Under the pieces are notes generated by a model. It did no database searches. It worked only from the letters and a program-made list of their open reading frames with translations, and had not been told where the DNA came from. Below are positions 44,037 to 53,827 of a stretch of 64,000 nt of DNA, in pieces. Both the position numbers and the translations under genes were made by a program. Source of the DNA: Achromobacter spanius (GTDB taxonomy: Bacteria; Pseudomonadota; Gammaproteobacteria; Burkholderiales; Burkholderiaceae_B); assembly GCF_029637605.1 (NCBI RefSeq), contig NZ_CP121261.1, positions 2,852,001 to 2,916,000 on the forward strand. The letters run 5' to 3'. Every line of letters begins with the position of its first letter. The first letter of the stretch is position 1.

Positions 44037-45227
44037 TTACTCGGGGGCTTGCATGCCCAGCGCGGCGGCCACGCGGGCGGCGTCGCTGCGGGCCTCATCC
44101 AGCGTGGGCGCCACGATGGTGATGTGACCCATCTTGCGACCCCGGCGCGCGTCGTGCTTGCCGTACAAATGCAGCTTGGCGGTGGGCACCGCCAGCGCGG
44201 CGGCCCAGTCAGGTTCGCGCTGGGTGGTGGCCGTGGCCGATTCGTACCAGATGTCGCCCAGGATGTTCAGCATGACGGCGGGCGCCAGCAGCGCCGTGCT
44301 GCCCAAGGGCAAGCCGGCCATCGCGCGCGCCTGCTGTTCGAACTGGCTGGTGACGCAAGCGTTCATCGTGTAGTGGCCGCTGTTGTGCGGGCGCGGCGCG
44401 ATCTCGTTGACGATCAGGCTGCCGTCCTTCAACACAAAGAACTCCACGCACAGCACGCCGTGGTAGCCCAGGCCTTGCGCAATCGACTGCGCCGCTTCGG
44501 TGGCACGGGCCTGCCGTTCGGCGTGGGCAGCGTCCGACTGCACGGGCGCCGCCGTCGACACCGCCAGGATGCCGTCGCGATGCACGTTGCGCGCCACCGG
44601 GAACACCACGCTGGCGCCATCGAAACCGCGCGCCAGCACCACCGAGATTTCATAATCCAGCGGCATCAAGGCTTCCAGCACGCAGGCCACGCCGCCGAAT
44701 TCGGCAAACGCAGCCAGCGCTTCATCGCGCGTGCTGATGCGGGCCTGGCCCTTGCCGTCATAGCCCAGGCGGGCCACTTTCAAGATGCCGGGAAACAAGG
44801 CGTCGGGCGCGGCGCGCAGGTCCGCTTCGCTGCGGATGGCGGCGTGCGGCGCAACGGGAATGCCTTGCGCGGCGATGAAGGTTTTTTCGGCGATACGATC
44901 CTGCACGATGGCCACGGCGTCGGCGGCCGGGCTGACGCGGCAGCGCGTGGCCAGCGTGCGCAGGCTGTCGGCGGGGACGTTTTCAAATTCGGTGGTGACG
45001 GCCTGGCAGGTCTGGGCCAATCGCGCCAGCCCGGCTTCGTCGTCGTAGGCCGCCTGGATGTGCAGGTCGGCCACCATGCCGGCGGGGCATTCGTCGGCCG
45101 GGTCCAGCACGGCAACCTTGTAGCCCAGGCTTTGCGCCGCGTGACAGAACATGCGGCCCAGTTGGCCGCCGCCCAGCAAGCCCAGCCAGCCGCCGGGGGC
45201 AATCATGAAGGAAGTGGGTTTGCTCAT
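44037..45227 (-). CDS. purK: 5-(carboxyamino)imidazole ribonucleotide synthase
   Basis: PurK carboxylates AIR with ATP and bicarbonate in purine synthesis. The 396-residue ATP-grasp protein begins [20 protein letters not shown], with [39 protein letters not shown] (ATP binding) and [19 protein letters not shown]. The ATG at 45227 overlaps the purE stop (ATGA). A much longer open frame to 45683 is only the shadow of purE. Confidence 0.95.
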   Translation of the reverse strand: MSKPTSFMIAPGGWLGLLGGGQLGRMFCHAAQSLGYKVAVLDPADECPAGMVADLHIQAAYDDEAGLARLAQTCQAVTTEFENVPADSLRTLATRCRVSPAADAVAIVQDRIAEKTFIAAQGIPVAPHAAIRSEADLRAAPDALFPGILKVARLGYDGKGQARISTRDEALAAFAEFGGVACVLEALMPLDYEISVVLARGFDGASVVFPVARNVHRDGILAVSTAAPVQSDAAHAERQARATEAAQSIAQGLGYHGVLCVEFFVLKDGSLIVNEIAPRPHNSGHYTMNACVTSQFEQQARAMAGLPLGSTALLAPAVMLNILGDIWYESATATTQREPDWAAALAVPTAKLHLYGKHDARRGRKMGHITIVAPTLDEARSDAARVAAALGMQAPE

Positions 45228-45754
45228 ACGATCGACGCCTCGGGCGGAACCTTCATGTCGCGCGCGGCTTGCGTCTGGCGCGCGCGGAAAGCCACCAGCT
45301 TCTGATGCAGACCGGCATCGGTGCCGGCCAGCGTGGCAATCACGTGCAGCGCCGCGTTGGCCGCGCCGGCTTCGCCGATGGCAAATGTGGCCACGGGCAC
45401 GCCCTTGGGCATCTGCACGATGGACAGCAACGAGTCTTCGCCACGCAGGTACTTGGACGGCACCGGCACGCCAAACACCGGCACTTCGGTCAGCGCCGCC
45501 ATCATGCCCGGCAGGTGGGCCGCGCCCCCGGCGCCAGCGATGATGCCGCGCAGGCCGCGGGCATGCGCCGCCGCGCCGTACTCGGCCATGTCTTGCGGCA
45601 TGCGATGCGCGGAAATCACGCGCGCCTCGTAAGCCACGCCGAAATCCTCCAGCATGGTCACCGCGTGCTTCATGACCTCCCAATCGCTGGAAGATCCCAT
45701 AATCACGCCCACCACGGGGGTGGCCTCTGCCGCTGCGGAAGTCTTGGCTGTCAT
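45224..45754 (-). CDS. purE: 5-(carboxyamino)imidazole ribonucleotide mutase
   Basis: PurE moves the carboxylate to C4 of the imidazole ring. The 176-residue protein has [18 protein letters not shown], the catalytic histidine region [10 protein letters not shown] and [11 protein letters not shown], all diagnostic of class I PurE. It forms an overlapping pair with purK and leads the purE-purK-Sua5 unit. Confidence 0.95.
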   Translation of the reverse strand: MTAKTSAAAEATPVVGVIMGSSSDWEVMKHAVTMLEDFGVAYEARVISAHRMPQDMAEYGAAAHARGLRGIIAGAGGAAHLPGMMAALTEVPVFGVPVPSKYLRGEDSLLSIVQMPKGVPVATFAIGEAGAANAALHVIATLAGTDAGLHQKLVAFRARQTQAARDMKVPPEASIV

Positions 45755-45859
45755 AACCGGTGTCGAAAAGGTAAGACCGCGGAAACCTGCCCGCGGAATG
45801 TCAAAGGACCGCGGACCGAGTCCGCGAAACCCGGTATTTTACCCGGCGCGCGGGCGAAG

Positions 45860-46432
45860 CTAGCGCGCGGCCGGTGACGACAGCAACAGATAGCTGTCGG
45901 GATTGTCCGGGCAAGGCCCGAAACCGCATTCCAGCGTGGTGCCGCCCACGTTGGCCAGCGTCATGATGAAAAACAGGGCCATGACGATGATGCCCAGCAC
46001 CGACACCGGCTTTTTCAGCATGCTGTCGCCCCATTTGCGGTCGGCCGTCTGCATCAGGATGCAAAAAACGATGATGGCGCAGAAAGCGATGAAGGCCCAG
46101 GTGTAGAAGTGCATGCCCAGGAACGGCGAGCCATAGCCCGGATCGCCCGGCGCCATGTGCAGCAACACCTGCCGGCCTGACGCCAGCATGCCCCCCAGCG
46201 ACGCCGCGATGCTCATGGCGTAGTGCATGGGCGATGGCCCCAAGCGCATGTTCAGCAGGAAACCCACCCCGGCCAGTATCAGCGCCACGCGCTGCAACAG
46301 GCACAACGGGCAAGGCAGTTCGCCATAGATGAACTGCCAGGCGAAGGCCATGCCCAGGATGCCGGTGATGCCCAGCAGCGCCAAGCCGTTCAACACACGC
46401 GAACCGCGCGCCGGATTGCGGGAAAAAATCAT
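45860..46432 (-). CDS. dsbB: Disulfide bond formation protein B, variant with C-terminal cysteine pair
   Basis: DsbB reoxidises DsbA and passes electrons to quinone in the inner membrane. The first redox motif, PC41-PL-C44, follows the first hydrophobic segment as expected. The second periplasmic loop (HMAPGDPGYGSPFLGMH) lacks the usual cysteine pair. Instead, C169 and C174 (ECGFGPCPDN) lie after an apparent fifth membrane segment (VSVLGIIVMALFFIMTLANV), in what should be a periplasmic tail. It lies just downstream of a 52-residue membrane protein gene, with which it is probably co-transcribed. Confidence 0.85.
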   Translation of the reverse strand: MIFSRNPARGSRVLNGLALLGITGILGMAFAWQFIYGELPCPLCLLQRVALILAGVGFLLNMRLGPSPMHYAMSIAASLGGMLASGRQVLLHMAPGDPGYGSPFLGMHFYTWAFIAFCAIIVFCILMQTADRKWGDSMLKKPVSVLGIIVMALFFIMTLANVGGTTLECGFGPCPDNPDSYLLLSSPAAR

Positions 46433-46442
46433 GGCCCGGCCT

Positions 46443-46601
46443 TTACAACGACAACGCCAGGGGCGTGTTCATGTGGTGCACGCACCAGGCGGCGAAGATC
46501 GCCAGCGTCAGCAGCCAGAAAGTCACGCAGGGGCGGCGCTTGCCAAGCACACCGAACCACACAGCGACCAATCCGGTCAGAAAGGGCAACATCATGATCA
46601 T
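46443..46601 (-). CDS. Small membrane protein, DUF5993-like
   Basis: The 52-residue protein (MIMMLPFLTGLVAVWFGVLG followed by a basic KRRP turn and a second hydrophobic segment FWLLTLAIFAAWCVHHMNT) looks like a two-helix inner-membrane protein. AGGAG lies eight bases upstream of the ATG at 46601. It ends 10 bp before dsbB on the same strand. The likely family is DUF5993, which is often found beside dsbB; this is from memory. A role in assembly or function of the DsbB variant is inferred from the linkage only. Confidence 0.72.
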   Translation of the reverse strand: MIMMLPFLTGLVAVWFGVLGKRRPCVTFWLLTLAIFAAWCVHHMNTPLALSL

Positions 46602-46720
46602 GCGGAAGGCTCCTGTCGGCGGACGTCCTGCAAAGCAGCCGACGAGTATAACGTAACAATCCGACATATTTGTTATCGAAAGCCCTGATGCGCGCGGCGC
46701 CGGCTTATGCCTTGGGAGCA

Positions 46721-46752
46721 TAAAAAAACCCGCTCACTATGCATGAGCGGGT
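46721..46752 (-). terminator. Rho-independent terminator after purC
   Basis: On the minus strand the stem AACCCGCTCA pairs with TGAGCGGGTT around a seven-base loop and is followed by TTTTTTTA. It lies 37 bp downstream of the purC stop and separates purC from the DUF5993/dsbB unit. Confidence 0.88.
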
Positions 46753-46788
46753 TGTTTCGACCACGAAGGCCTGATGCCCTAAGGCGGA

Positions 46789-47670
46789 TCAGGCGATCAG
46801 GCGATCCAGCGCTTCGCGGTACTTGGCGGCCGTCTTTTCCAGCACGTCTTGCGGCAGGCGCGGGGCGGGCGGGGTCTTGTCCCAGGTTTGGGTTTCCAGC
46901 CAGTCGCGCACGAACTGCTTGTCGAACGACGGGGGGCTGATGCCCACGCGGTAGCCGTCGGCGGGCCAGAAACGCGAAGAATCGGGCGTCAGCACTTCGT
47001 CCATCAAGTGCAGCGTGCCGTTGTCGTCCAGGCCGAATTCGAACTTGGTGTCGGCAATGATGATGCCCTTGGTGGCGGCAAACTTGGCGGCTTCCGTGTA
47101 CAGCTTGAGCGTGACGTCGCGGATGCGCTCGGCCATTTCCTGGCCAACTTCCTTGACCACGTGCGCAAAGTCCACGTTTTCGTCGTGCATGCCGAATTCG
47201 GCCTTGGCCGCGGGAGTGAAGATGGGCTCGGGCAACTGGCTGGCCTGTTGCAGGCCGGCGGGCAGTTGAATGCCGCAGACGGCGCCGGTGGCCTGGTAGT
47301 CTTTCCAGCCGGAACCAATCAGGTAGCCGCGGGCAACCGCTTCCACCAGAATCGGCTTCAGGCGCTTGACCACCACGGCGCGGCCGCGCACCTGGTCGAC
47401 TTCGTCCGGGGCCACCACGTCTTCGGGCTGCACGCCCGTGGAGTGGTTCGGCAGAATGTGGGCCAGCTTCTGCAACCAGAATTCGGTCAGCTCGGTCAGC
47501 ACCTGCCCCTTGCCGGGGATGGGGTCGTCAAGGATCACGTCGAAAGCGGAGATACGATCCGACGCGACGATCAGCAACTTGTCGTCGCCCACCGCGTACA
47601 TATCGCGCACCTTACCGCGGCCCAGCAGCGGCAAGGACTTGATGCTGGATTGATGCAAAGCAGAAGTCAC
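46789..47670 (-). CDS. purC: Phosphoribosylaminoimidazole-succinocarboxamide synthase
   Basis: PurC joins aspartate to CAIR using ATP in purine synthesis. The 293-residue protein has [28 protein letters not shown] (ATP-binding start, in overlapping form), [20 protein letters not shown], and [28 protein letters not shown] near residue 205. It is of the longer type found in betaproteobacteria and yeast-like homologues. It is a separate unit closed by the terminator at 46721-46752, with a 241 bp divergent gap to the GFA gene. Confidence 0.95.
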   Translation of the reverse strand: MTSALHQSSIKSLPLLGRGKVRDMYAVGDDKLLIVASDRISAFDVILDDPIPGKGQVLTELTEFWLQKLAHILPNHSTGVQPEDVVAPDEVDQVRGRAVVVKRLKPILVEAVARGYLIGSGWKDYQATGAVCGIQLPAGLQQASQLPEPIFTPAAKAEFGMHDENVDFAHVVKEVGQEMAERIRDVTLKLYTEAAKFAATKGIIIADTKFEFGLDDNGTLHLMDEVLTPDSSRFWPADGYRVGISPPSFDKQFVRDWLETQTWDKTPPAPRLPQDVLEKTAAKYREALDRLIA

Positions 47671-47911
47671 GGGAATGGCCTATGGCAAAAATGAAGATTC
47701 CCGCCACGGGCGAGCGCCAGGGCGGGAAGTAGAACGAAATCGGAACCTGCGCAAAAGGCGGCATGGCCTCTGCAAGACGCATAGATTACTGCAAATAAGC
47801 CCGTCTTGCCGGGCGGCGGGGGCCGGGTTAGGCTCTGATTTCCGACACACAATTCGCGCCGGCCGCCTTTGGGCGTCACGCCGCAGACCTTACGCCCGGA
47901 GACAAAGCCGT

Positions 47912-48367
47912 ATGCAGGAAGCTTCCCTCAAACGCCCGCCCGCCGCCGACGCGCAGGTACACCTGACTGGCGGTTGCCAGTGCGGCGCGATCCGTTACGC
48001 CGTTACCGACGAGCCCATCACCGCCGCCACCTGTCATTGCCGCGACTGCCAATACTCCAGCGGCGGCGCCCCGGCCCATGCGTTGATCTTTCCCGCCGGC
48101 TCGGTGACGATGCTGCGCGGCCAGGCCAAAGAACACCGCTACAAAGGCGATTCCGGGCACACCGTCATGCGCAGCTTTTGCGCCGCCTGTGGCACGCCGC
48201 TGTTCGGCGGCTCGGAAGGCATGGGATACGAAGTGGTGCGCGCGGGCTCGCTGGACGACCCCGAAGCCTTCCACGCCAAGGCCAGCCTGTGGACCAGTTC
48301 GGCGCCGTCCTGGCACCACGTGGACCGCAGCGTGCCGCACTTCCCGCAAAATTCGCCGCCCGCCTGA
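47912..48367 (+). CDS. GFA family protein (Gfa/CENP-V zinc-binding domain)
   Basis: The 151-residue protein has the glutathione-dependent formaldehyde-activating fold, a Mss4-like zinc protein. Zinc-binding cysteines are in GGCQCGAIRYAV, ATCHCRDCQYSSG and RSFCAACGTPLF. GGAGAC precedes the ATG at 47912 by about nine bases. Most family members have no known activity, and formaldehyde-glutathione condensation is doubtful for the family as a whole. It is convergent with fba, and a hairpin terminator lies between them. Confidence 0.85.
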   Translation: MQEASLKRPPAADAQVHLTGGCQCGAIRYAVTDEPITAATCHCRDCQYSSGGAPAHALIFPAGSVTMLRGQAKEHRYKGDSGHTVMRSFCAACGTPLFGGSEGMGYEVVRAGSLDDPEAFHAKASLWTSSAPSWHHVDRSVPHFPQNSPPA

Positions 48368-48421
48368 CGCGCGGGGCTGACGCGGCCAGCCGATACGCTC
48401 GTCTTGGCAGCCGGCCAAAAC

Positions 48422-48456
48422 AAAGGGGTGGGTCCATGACGGACCCACCCCTTTTT
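48422..48456. terminator. Bidirectional terminator between the GFA gene and fba
   Basis: The stem GGGGTGGGTCC pairs with GGACCCACCCC around ATGAC and is flanked by AAA on one side and TTTTT on the other. It lies 55 bp after the GFA stop and 39 bp after the fba stop, so it can end transcription from both sides. Confidence 0.88.
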
Positions 48457-48494
48457 GCTACCCCGGCGCCCCCCGAAGGCGGCGTTGGATAGGC

Positions 48495-49559
48495 TTATTG
48501 CACCACTTGCGACAGCTTGCCCGAGGCGTACTGCGCGGCGATTTCGGTCAGCGGCAGCGCCTTGATCTTGCTGGCGTTGCCGGCCGTGCCGAATTCCGTG
48601 TAGCGAGCCACACAGATCGCCTTGGCGGCGGCGCGGGCGGGCTTCAGGTATTCGCGCGGGTCGAACTTTTCGGGGTTCTCGGCAAAGAAGCGGCGAATCG
48701 CGCCGGTCATGGCCAGACGAATATCGGTGTCGATATTGATCTTGCGCACGCCGTACTTGATGGCTTCCTGGATTTCCTCGACCGGCACGCCGTAGGTTTC
48801 CTTCATGTTGCCACCGAATTCGCGGATCTCGGCCAGCAGTTCCTGCGGCACGCTGGAGCTGCCGTGCATCACCAGGTGGGTGTTGGGCAGGCGGGCGTGG
48901 ATTTCCTTGATGCGGGAAATCGACAGGATGTCGCCGGTGGGCTTGCGCGTGAACTTGTAGGCGCCGTGGCTGGTGCCGATGGCAATCGCCAGCGCGTCCA
49001 ACTGGGTGCGGCGCACAAAGTCGGCGGCTTGCTCCGGGTCGGTCAGCAGTTGATCCATGGTCAGCTTGCCGTCGGCGCCATGGCCGTCTTCCTTGTCGCC
49101 TTCCATGGTTTCCAGGGAACCCAGGCAGCCGAGTTCGCCTTCAACCGTCACGCCCAGCTTGTGGGCGACGTCCACCACCTTCTTGGTGACTTCGACGTTG
49201 TAGTCGTAGTCGGCGATGGTCTTGCCGTCTTCTTTCAGCGAACCGTCCATCATCACGCTGGAGAAACCGAGGTCGATAGCGCCTTGGCAGACCTTGGGCG
49301 ACTGGCCGTGGTCCTGGTGCATGACGACGGGAATGTGCGGATAGGATTCCACCGCGGCCTGGATCAGGTGCTTCAGGAAGCCTTCGCCCGCGTACTTACG
49401 CGCGCCGGCCGAAGCTTGCATGATCACCGGGCTGTCGGTCTCCGCAGCGGCTTCCATGATGGCCTGGACCTGTTCCAGGTTATTGACGTTGAAAGCCGGA
49501 ATGCCGTAGCCGTTCTCGGCGGCGTGGTCGAGCAACTGGCGCATGGAGACTAGGGCCAT
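48495..49559 (-). CDS. fba: Fructose-bisphosphate aldolase, class II (Calvin-cycle subtype)
   Basis: This zinc-dependent aldolase interconverts fructose-1,6-bisphosphate and triose phosphates. The 354-residue protein has [22 protein letters not shown] near the start, the zinc histidines in [11 protein letters not shown] and later [10 protein letters not shown], and [27 protein letters not shown] lies eight bases upstream of the ATG at 49559; the frame to 49670 is not used. It is a single-gene unit, consistent with the length and type of betaproteobacterial Fba/CbbA. Confidence 0.95.
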   Translation of the reverse strand: MALVSMRQLLDHAAENGYGIPAFNVNNLEQVQAIMEAAAETDSPVIMQASAGARKYAGEGFLKHLIQAAVESYPHIPVVMHQDHGQSPKVCQGAIDLGFSSVMMDGSLKEDGKTIADYDYNVEVTKKVVDVAHKLGVTVEGELGCLGSLETMEGDKEDGHGADGKLTMDQLLTDPEQAADFVRRTQLDALAIAIGTSHGAYKFTRKPTGDILSISRIKEIHARLPNTHLVMHGSSSVPQELLAEIREFGGNMKETYGVPVEEIQEAIKYGVRKINIDTDIRLAMTGAIRRFFAENPEKFDPREYLKPARAAAKAICVARYTEFGTAGNASKIKALPLTEIAAQYASGKLSQVVQ

Positions 49560-49787
49560 GAGTGGTCCTCCTATGTACTGTCTATGGAATGATGGTTGAA
49601 GCCTTGCTGAATGGGGTGATTTTACGGGGGAATCGCTGAAAGGTCTTGCAACCGCCGGTATCCGGTCCATTCAGCCGATGGCAAAGCGGTGCAAGCCCCG
49701 CGCGGGTCGTCCGGAAGCATGATGGGCAAGGGGCGGCCAAAGCCGCCCCCGACGCGTGCAACCCCTACCCCAGGATCTGTTCCCCGT

Positions 49788-49856
49788 GTCTGTTCCCCAA
49801 GGTCCGTCCCGAGGGGTCTGTCCTGAGGGGGTCTGTCCTGAAGGGTCCGTCCCTAG
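49788..49856. repeat. Five degenerate 14-bp direct repeats (GTCTGTCCTGAGGG type)
   Basis: Units start at 49788, 49802, 49816, 49831 and 49845 and alternate GTCTGT and GTCCGT beginnings followed by CCC/CCT and GAGG-like ends. They run up to and into the amidase stop codon (49853-49855), filling part of the 293 bp gap to fba. The function is unknown; slippage-prone or a protein-binding repeat are both possible. Confidence 0.7.
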
Positions 49857-51292
49857 ACCGCTTGTGGCACGGCGATGCGCCCTGCCCAGGGCTGGGCCGT
49901 TTCCAGTTGCGCCGACAAGGCCAGCACCACCGCTTCGTGGCCATAACGGCCCACCACCTGCACGCCCACCGGCAGGCCCGCGTCGGTCCAGACCAGCGGC
50001 AAGCTGGCGGCCGGCTGGCCCGACGCATTGAACGCCGCCGAGAACGTGCCGTAGGTGGCGACCTTGCGGCGGAAGTCCAGGAACGAGCCCTGGGCCGTGG
50101 ACAATTCGCCCAGCTTCAACGGCAACTGCGTCAGCGAGGGCGACAGGATGGCGTCGTAGCCTTCCATATAGTTGTCAAGAATGCGGCCGATGGCATGGAA
50201 GCGGTTCACGCTGCCGATGTACTGCGCCGCCGGCAGCGACTTGCCGTATTCATATCCTTGGCGCAGCACGGGTTCCAGGTCATCGTCGGCCAAAGGCTGG
50301 CCGGTCAGGCCCAGCCGCGTGTCCACCGACAGCACGATGTTGCCCGCCAGCACATTGGCGTGGGCCTGCACGAAGGCGTCGTACTCGATGTCCGGCGGTG
50401 TGCCGTCCACGACCTCGTGGCCCAGTTCCCGGCACAGCGCCGCCGCGCGCTCGACAGCGGCGATGCATTCGGGCGCCACGGCCACGCCATTGAAGGCGCT
50501 GCGCCACACGACGATACGCATTTTTCGCACAGGGTTGGACAGCAGTTCCAGATAAGACGCCGGGGCGGCGGGTGCCGCGTAGGGCGCACCCGGCTCCGGC
50601 GCGCACACGGCGTCCAGCGCGGCCGCCGTGTCGCGTACCGAACGCGACAACACGCCATCGGTCGCCAGGCCGCCCCAGCCTTCGCCACGCAACGGACCCA
50701 TGGGCACGCGGCCGCGCGACACTTTCAGCCCGTACACGCCGCAAGCCGCGGCGGGAATGCGAATGGAGCCCCCGCCGTCGCTGCCGTGCGCCAAGGGAAC
50801 GATGCCCGCCGCCACCGCCGCCGCCGCGCCACCGCTGGAGCCGCCCGTCGACCGCGTCGGGTCCCAGGGGTTGCGGGTCGGGCCGCCATTGCGCGCCGCC
50901 TCGGTGGTGGGCGCCATGCAGAATTCGGGCACGGTGGTGCGGGCAAACGGAATCAGGCCGGCGGCTTCAAAGCGGTCGGCCAGGGTGGCGTTACGGGCAT
51001 AGCGCGTGTCGTTCAACAAGCGGGAGCCCAGGCTGGACGGAAAGCGCGTGTGCGCCAGCCCCGAATCTTTCAGCAGGAATGGGATCGCGCCGAACACGCC
51101 CCGGGCTTGCCAGGCGCGCGCCACATCCAGCGACTCTTCATAGCGCTCGTAGCAGAGCGCATTCATGGCCGGCGCGCGTTCTTGCGCCAGCTTGATGGCG
51201 CAGGCCATCAGGTCTTCGGGGCTGACTTCGCGCCTTGCCAACAAGTCGGCCAGCGCCAGCCCGTCCAGCGCCTGATACTCGGTGTCACGCAT
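49853..51292 (-). CDS. Amidase signature family amidase
   Basis: The 479-residue hydrolase carries the Ser-cisSer-Lys triad: Lys in [12 protein letters not shown], the Gly/Ser-rich signature [16 protein letters not shown], and the catalytic Ser region [13 protein letters not shown]. It hydrolyses an amide of unknown structure. The ATG at 51292 overlaps the end of the ABC ATPase gene by 8 bp and has AAGGAG eight bases upstream. As the last gene of the M20/ABC operon it probably processes the imported amide. GatA is unlikely, as no gatB or gatC is adjacent. Confidence 0.88.
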   Translation of the reverse strand: MRDTEYQALDGLALADLLARREVSPEDLMACAIKLAQERAPAMNALCYERYEESLDVARAWQARGVFGAIPFLLKDSGLAHTRFPSSLGSRLLNDTRYARNATLADRFEAAGLIPFARTTVPEFCMAPTTEAARNGGPTRNPWDPTRSTGGSSGGAAAAVAAGIVPLAHGSDGGGSIRIPAAACGVYGLKVSRGRVPMGPLRGEGWGGLATDGVLSRSVRDTAAALDAVCAPEPGAPYAAPAAPASYLELLSNPVRKMRIVVWRSAFNGVAVAPECIAAVERAAALCRELGHEVVDGTPPDIEYDAFVQAHANVLAGNIVLSVDTRLGLTGQPLADDDLEPVLRQGYEYGKSLPAAQYIGSVNRFHAIGRILDNYMEGYDAILSPSLTQLPLKLGELSTAQGSFLDFRRKVATYGTFSAAFNASGQPAASLPLVWTDAGLPVGVQVVGRYGHEAVVLALSAQLETAQPWAGRIAVPQAV

Positions 51293-52988
51293 ACTGCTTG
51301 CTCCTTGAGGGGTCTGACAGCGCATCCAGATCGGGTTTGTTCCAGGCCTTGCCCGGCACCGATTCGATCAGTCGGCGCGTGTATTCATGTTGTGGGTGGT
51401 AGAAAATCGTGGCCGCGCGTTCCAGCTCAACCAGTTGTCCCTGCCGCATCACGGCGATGCGGTCGCAGATCTGGGCCGCGACCCGCAGGTCGTGGGTGAT
51501 GAACAGCACCGACAGGTCGAACTGCCCGCTCACGGTCTTGAGCAGGTCCAGCACCTGCGCCTGGATGGACACATCCAGCGCCGACACCGCTTCGTCCGCC
51601 ACCAGCAGCCGGGGCTTCAAGGCCAGTGCGCGGGCGATGCCCACGCGCTGACGCTGCCCGCCAGAGAATTGGTGCGGATAGCGGTCGCCGGCGTCTCCCC
51701 CCAAGCCCACCAGTTCCAGCAATTCACGCGCATCGCGCAGCGCGGTCTTGCGGCTTGCGCCAAAGGCGATGGGGCCTTGCGCCACCGCCTCGATCACGCG
51801 GTGGCGCGGGTTCAGCGATGCGTAGGGGTCCTGGAACACCATCTGGATCTGACGGCGATAGGGGCGGAAGTCGCGCGGCTTCATTCCCACGAGTTCCTGG
51901 CCTTCCATGCGCACGCTGCCACTGTCCGGCGAGATCAAGCCGATCAGCGTGCGGCCCAGCGTGGACTTGCCCGAACCGGACTCCCCCACCAGACCCAGCG
52001 TTTCGCCCTGCCGGATTTCCAGCGAGATATCGCGCAGTGCATCGACCCGGCGCCCGCCCGTGGCGAAGGTCTTGCACAGCTTTTCCACCACCATCAGCGC
52101 GGGCGCCGCGCCGGCCTCTGCCTTGCCCTGGGGCTTGTGCGGCACGGCTGCGATCAACTGGCGCGTATAGGAATGCTGTGGGCGGTTCAGGATGTCTTGG
52201 GCGGCGCCCGCCTCCACCACCGCGCCCTTGCGCATGACGACGATGCGATCGGCAATGTCGGCCACCACGCCAAAGTCGTGGGTAATGAAGATGACGCCGA
52301 TGCCCATGCGCCGTTGGATGTCCTTGATCAGCCCGAGTATCTGCGCCTGCGTCGTGACATCCAGCGCGGTCGTGGGTTCGTCGGCGATCAGCACATCCGG
52401 CTCCAGGGCCAGCGCCATCGCGATCACCACCCGCTGCCGCTGCCCGCCCGACAACTGGAACGGAAAGGCGTCGACCATGGCGGCGGGATCCGGCAGCAAG
52501 ACCTGTTCGAACAATTCCAGCACGCGCTGCTTGCGCGCCGCGACGCTCAGCGTGGTGTGGCGCTCGAGCACTTCGTCCACCTGCCGGCCCACGCGCATGA
52601 TGGGATTCAGCGCGGTCATGGGTTCCTGGAACACCATGCCGAACGACTTGCCGCGCAATCCGTACCAGTCGGTGGCCGACAGGCCGACCAGGTCGCGCCC
52701 GCCGTACAGGATCTGCCCCTGCGTAACGCTGAGCTGACCGGCCGGCAGCAGGCCCATGATGGCGTGCGCCGTCACGGATTTGCCCGAACCGGATTCCCCC
52801 ACCACGCACAGGATCTCGTTGCGGTTGACGGTGTAGGACACGTCCTGCACCACGGTCGGCCCGCCGTGCGCGGCCGTCACGCAGAGCCCGCGGATGTCCA
52901 GCAGCGCGCTGGCGGCGTTGGAAGCCGTGGTGGTGGGATTCGTGGCGTTGGAAGTCGTCGCGTCGACGTTCGTGTAGTCAGTACCCAT
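51285..52988 (-). CDS. Dipeptide-type ABC transporter, fused ATP-binding protein (DppD-DppF)
   Basis: The 567-residue protein has two ATPase domains. The first has GESGSGKSVTAHAIMG, LSGGQRQRVVIAMALALEPDVL and ADEPTTALDVTTQAQ. The second has GESGSGKSTLGRTLIG, FSGGQRQRVGIARALALKPRLL and ADEAVSALDVSIQAQ. The N-terminal 27 residues are Thr/Asn/Ala-rich and unlike other family members. It starts directly at the permease stop (TAATG) and overlaps the amidase start. It powers the importer encoded by the same operon. Confidence 0.92.
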   Translation of the reverse strand: MGTDYTNVDATTSNATNPTTTASNAASALLDIRGLCVTAAHGGPTVVQDVSYTVNRNEILCVVGESGSGKSVTAHAIMGLLPAGQLSVTQGQILYGGRDLVGLSATDWYGLRGKSFGMVFQEPMTALNPIMRVGRQVDEVLERHTTLSVAARKQRVLELFEQVLLPDPAAMVDAFPFQLSGGQRQRVVIAMALALEPDVLIADEPTTALDVTTQAQILGLIKDIQRRMGIGVIFITHDFGVVADIADRIVVMRKGAVVEAGAAQDILNRPQHSYTRQLIAAVPHKPQGKAEAGAAPALMVVEKLCKTFATGGRRVDALRDISLEIRQGETLGLVGESGSGKSTLGRTLIGLISPDSGSVRMEGQELVGMKPRDFRPYRRQIQMVFQDPYASLNPRHRVIEAVAQGPIAFGASRKTALRDARELLELVGLGGDAGDRYPHQFSGGQRQRVGIARALALKPRLLVADEAVSALDVSIQAQVLDLLKTVSGQFDLSVLFITHDLRVAAQICDRIAVMRQGQLVELERAATIFYHPQHEYTRRLIESVPGKAWNKPDLDALSDPSRSKQYA

Positions 52989-53827
52989 TACGTCGTCCTC
53001 CTGCGCGCCAGCTTCGGATTAAGTGCGTCGTTCAGTGCTTCGCCGATCAGGTTCAGCGACAGCACCGTCACCAGGATCGCCACGCCGGGGAACACGCTCA
53101 TCCACCAGGCGTCGCGCAGCACGCTGCGCGAGGCGCCGATGATGTAGCCCCACGTCATGGCATTGGGGTCGCCCAGGCCCAGGAAGCTGAGCGCCGATTC
53201 CAGCAAGATCGAACTGGCGATCATGAGCGAGCCGGACACAATCACCGGCGACAGGCTGTTGGGCAGGATCTGCGTCAGGATGATGCGCAAGTTGGATTGG
53301 CCGGCCAGCATGGCCGCCTGCACGAATTCACGGTTCTTCAGGCTCATGAATTCGGCCCGCACCAGACGCGCCAAGGGCGGCCAGGACACCACCGCGATCG
53401 CGAAGATCACGGTTGCCATGTTGGGGGTCAGGATGGCCACCAGCACCACCGCAAGAAAAAAGCTGGGAATGGTCTGGAAGAGTTCGATGAAGCCGACGAT
53501 GGCCTGGTCGACCCGCCCGCCATAAAAGCCCGCCAGCGCGCCCACCGTGATGCCCACCAGGATGGACACCGCCGTGGACACGGCGGCCAGCACCAGCGTC
53601 ACGCGGGACCCATAGGCGATGCCGGTGGCGATGTCGCGGCCCAGGGTGTCGGTGCCCAGCAAGGCGCCGTCCGACAGCGGCGGCATGAAAGGGCCGTTGA
53701 TGATGTCCCAGGGGCTGTCCGGAAAGATCCAGCTGGCGGTGACGGCCATCAGCGTGACCAGCGCGATCACGATCAGGCCCATGATGCCGCCCTTGTTGCG
53801 GCAGAACGATTGCATGAACGCTTTCAT
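52988..53827 (-). CDS. ABC transporter permease (DppC type)
   Basis: The 279-residue permease has an N-terminal helix (GLIVIALVTLMAVTASWIF), the motif LGTDTLGRDIATGIAYGSRVTL and the coupling loop LVRAEFMSLKNREFVQAAMLAGQ. Its start overlaps the DppB stop by 4 bp. It pairs with DppB to form the membrane channel. Confidence 0.92.
   Translation of the reverse strand: MKAFMQSFCRNKGGIMGLIVIALVTLMAVTASWIFPDSPWDIINGPFMPPLSDGALLGTDTLGRDIATGIAYGSRVTLVLAAVSTAVSILVGITVGALAGFYGGRVDQAIVGFIELFQTIPSFFLAVVLVAILTPNMATVIFAIAVVSWPPLARLVRAEFMSLKNREFVQAAMLAGQSNLRIILTQILPNSLSPVIVSGSLMIASSILLESALSFLGLGDPNAMTWGYIIGASRSVLRDAWWMSVFPGVAILVTVLSLNLIGEALNDALNPKLARRRTT

Noticed and set aside
44037..45683. 548-residue PurK with an N-terminal extension
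   Set aside because: The extension is antisense-free but is the shadow of purE in another frame; the ATG at 45227 overlaps the purE stop and begins at the family N-terminus.
45810..45826. Hairpin CGCGGAC-CGA-GTCCGCG as terminator of dsbB
   Set aside because: The stem is only 7 bp and no T-run follows it on the minus strand, so it was not called.
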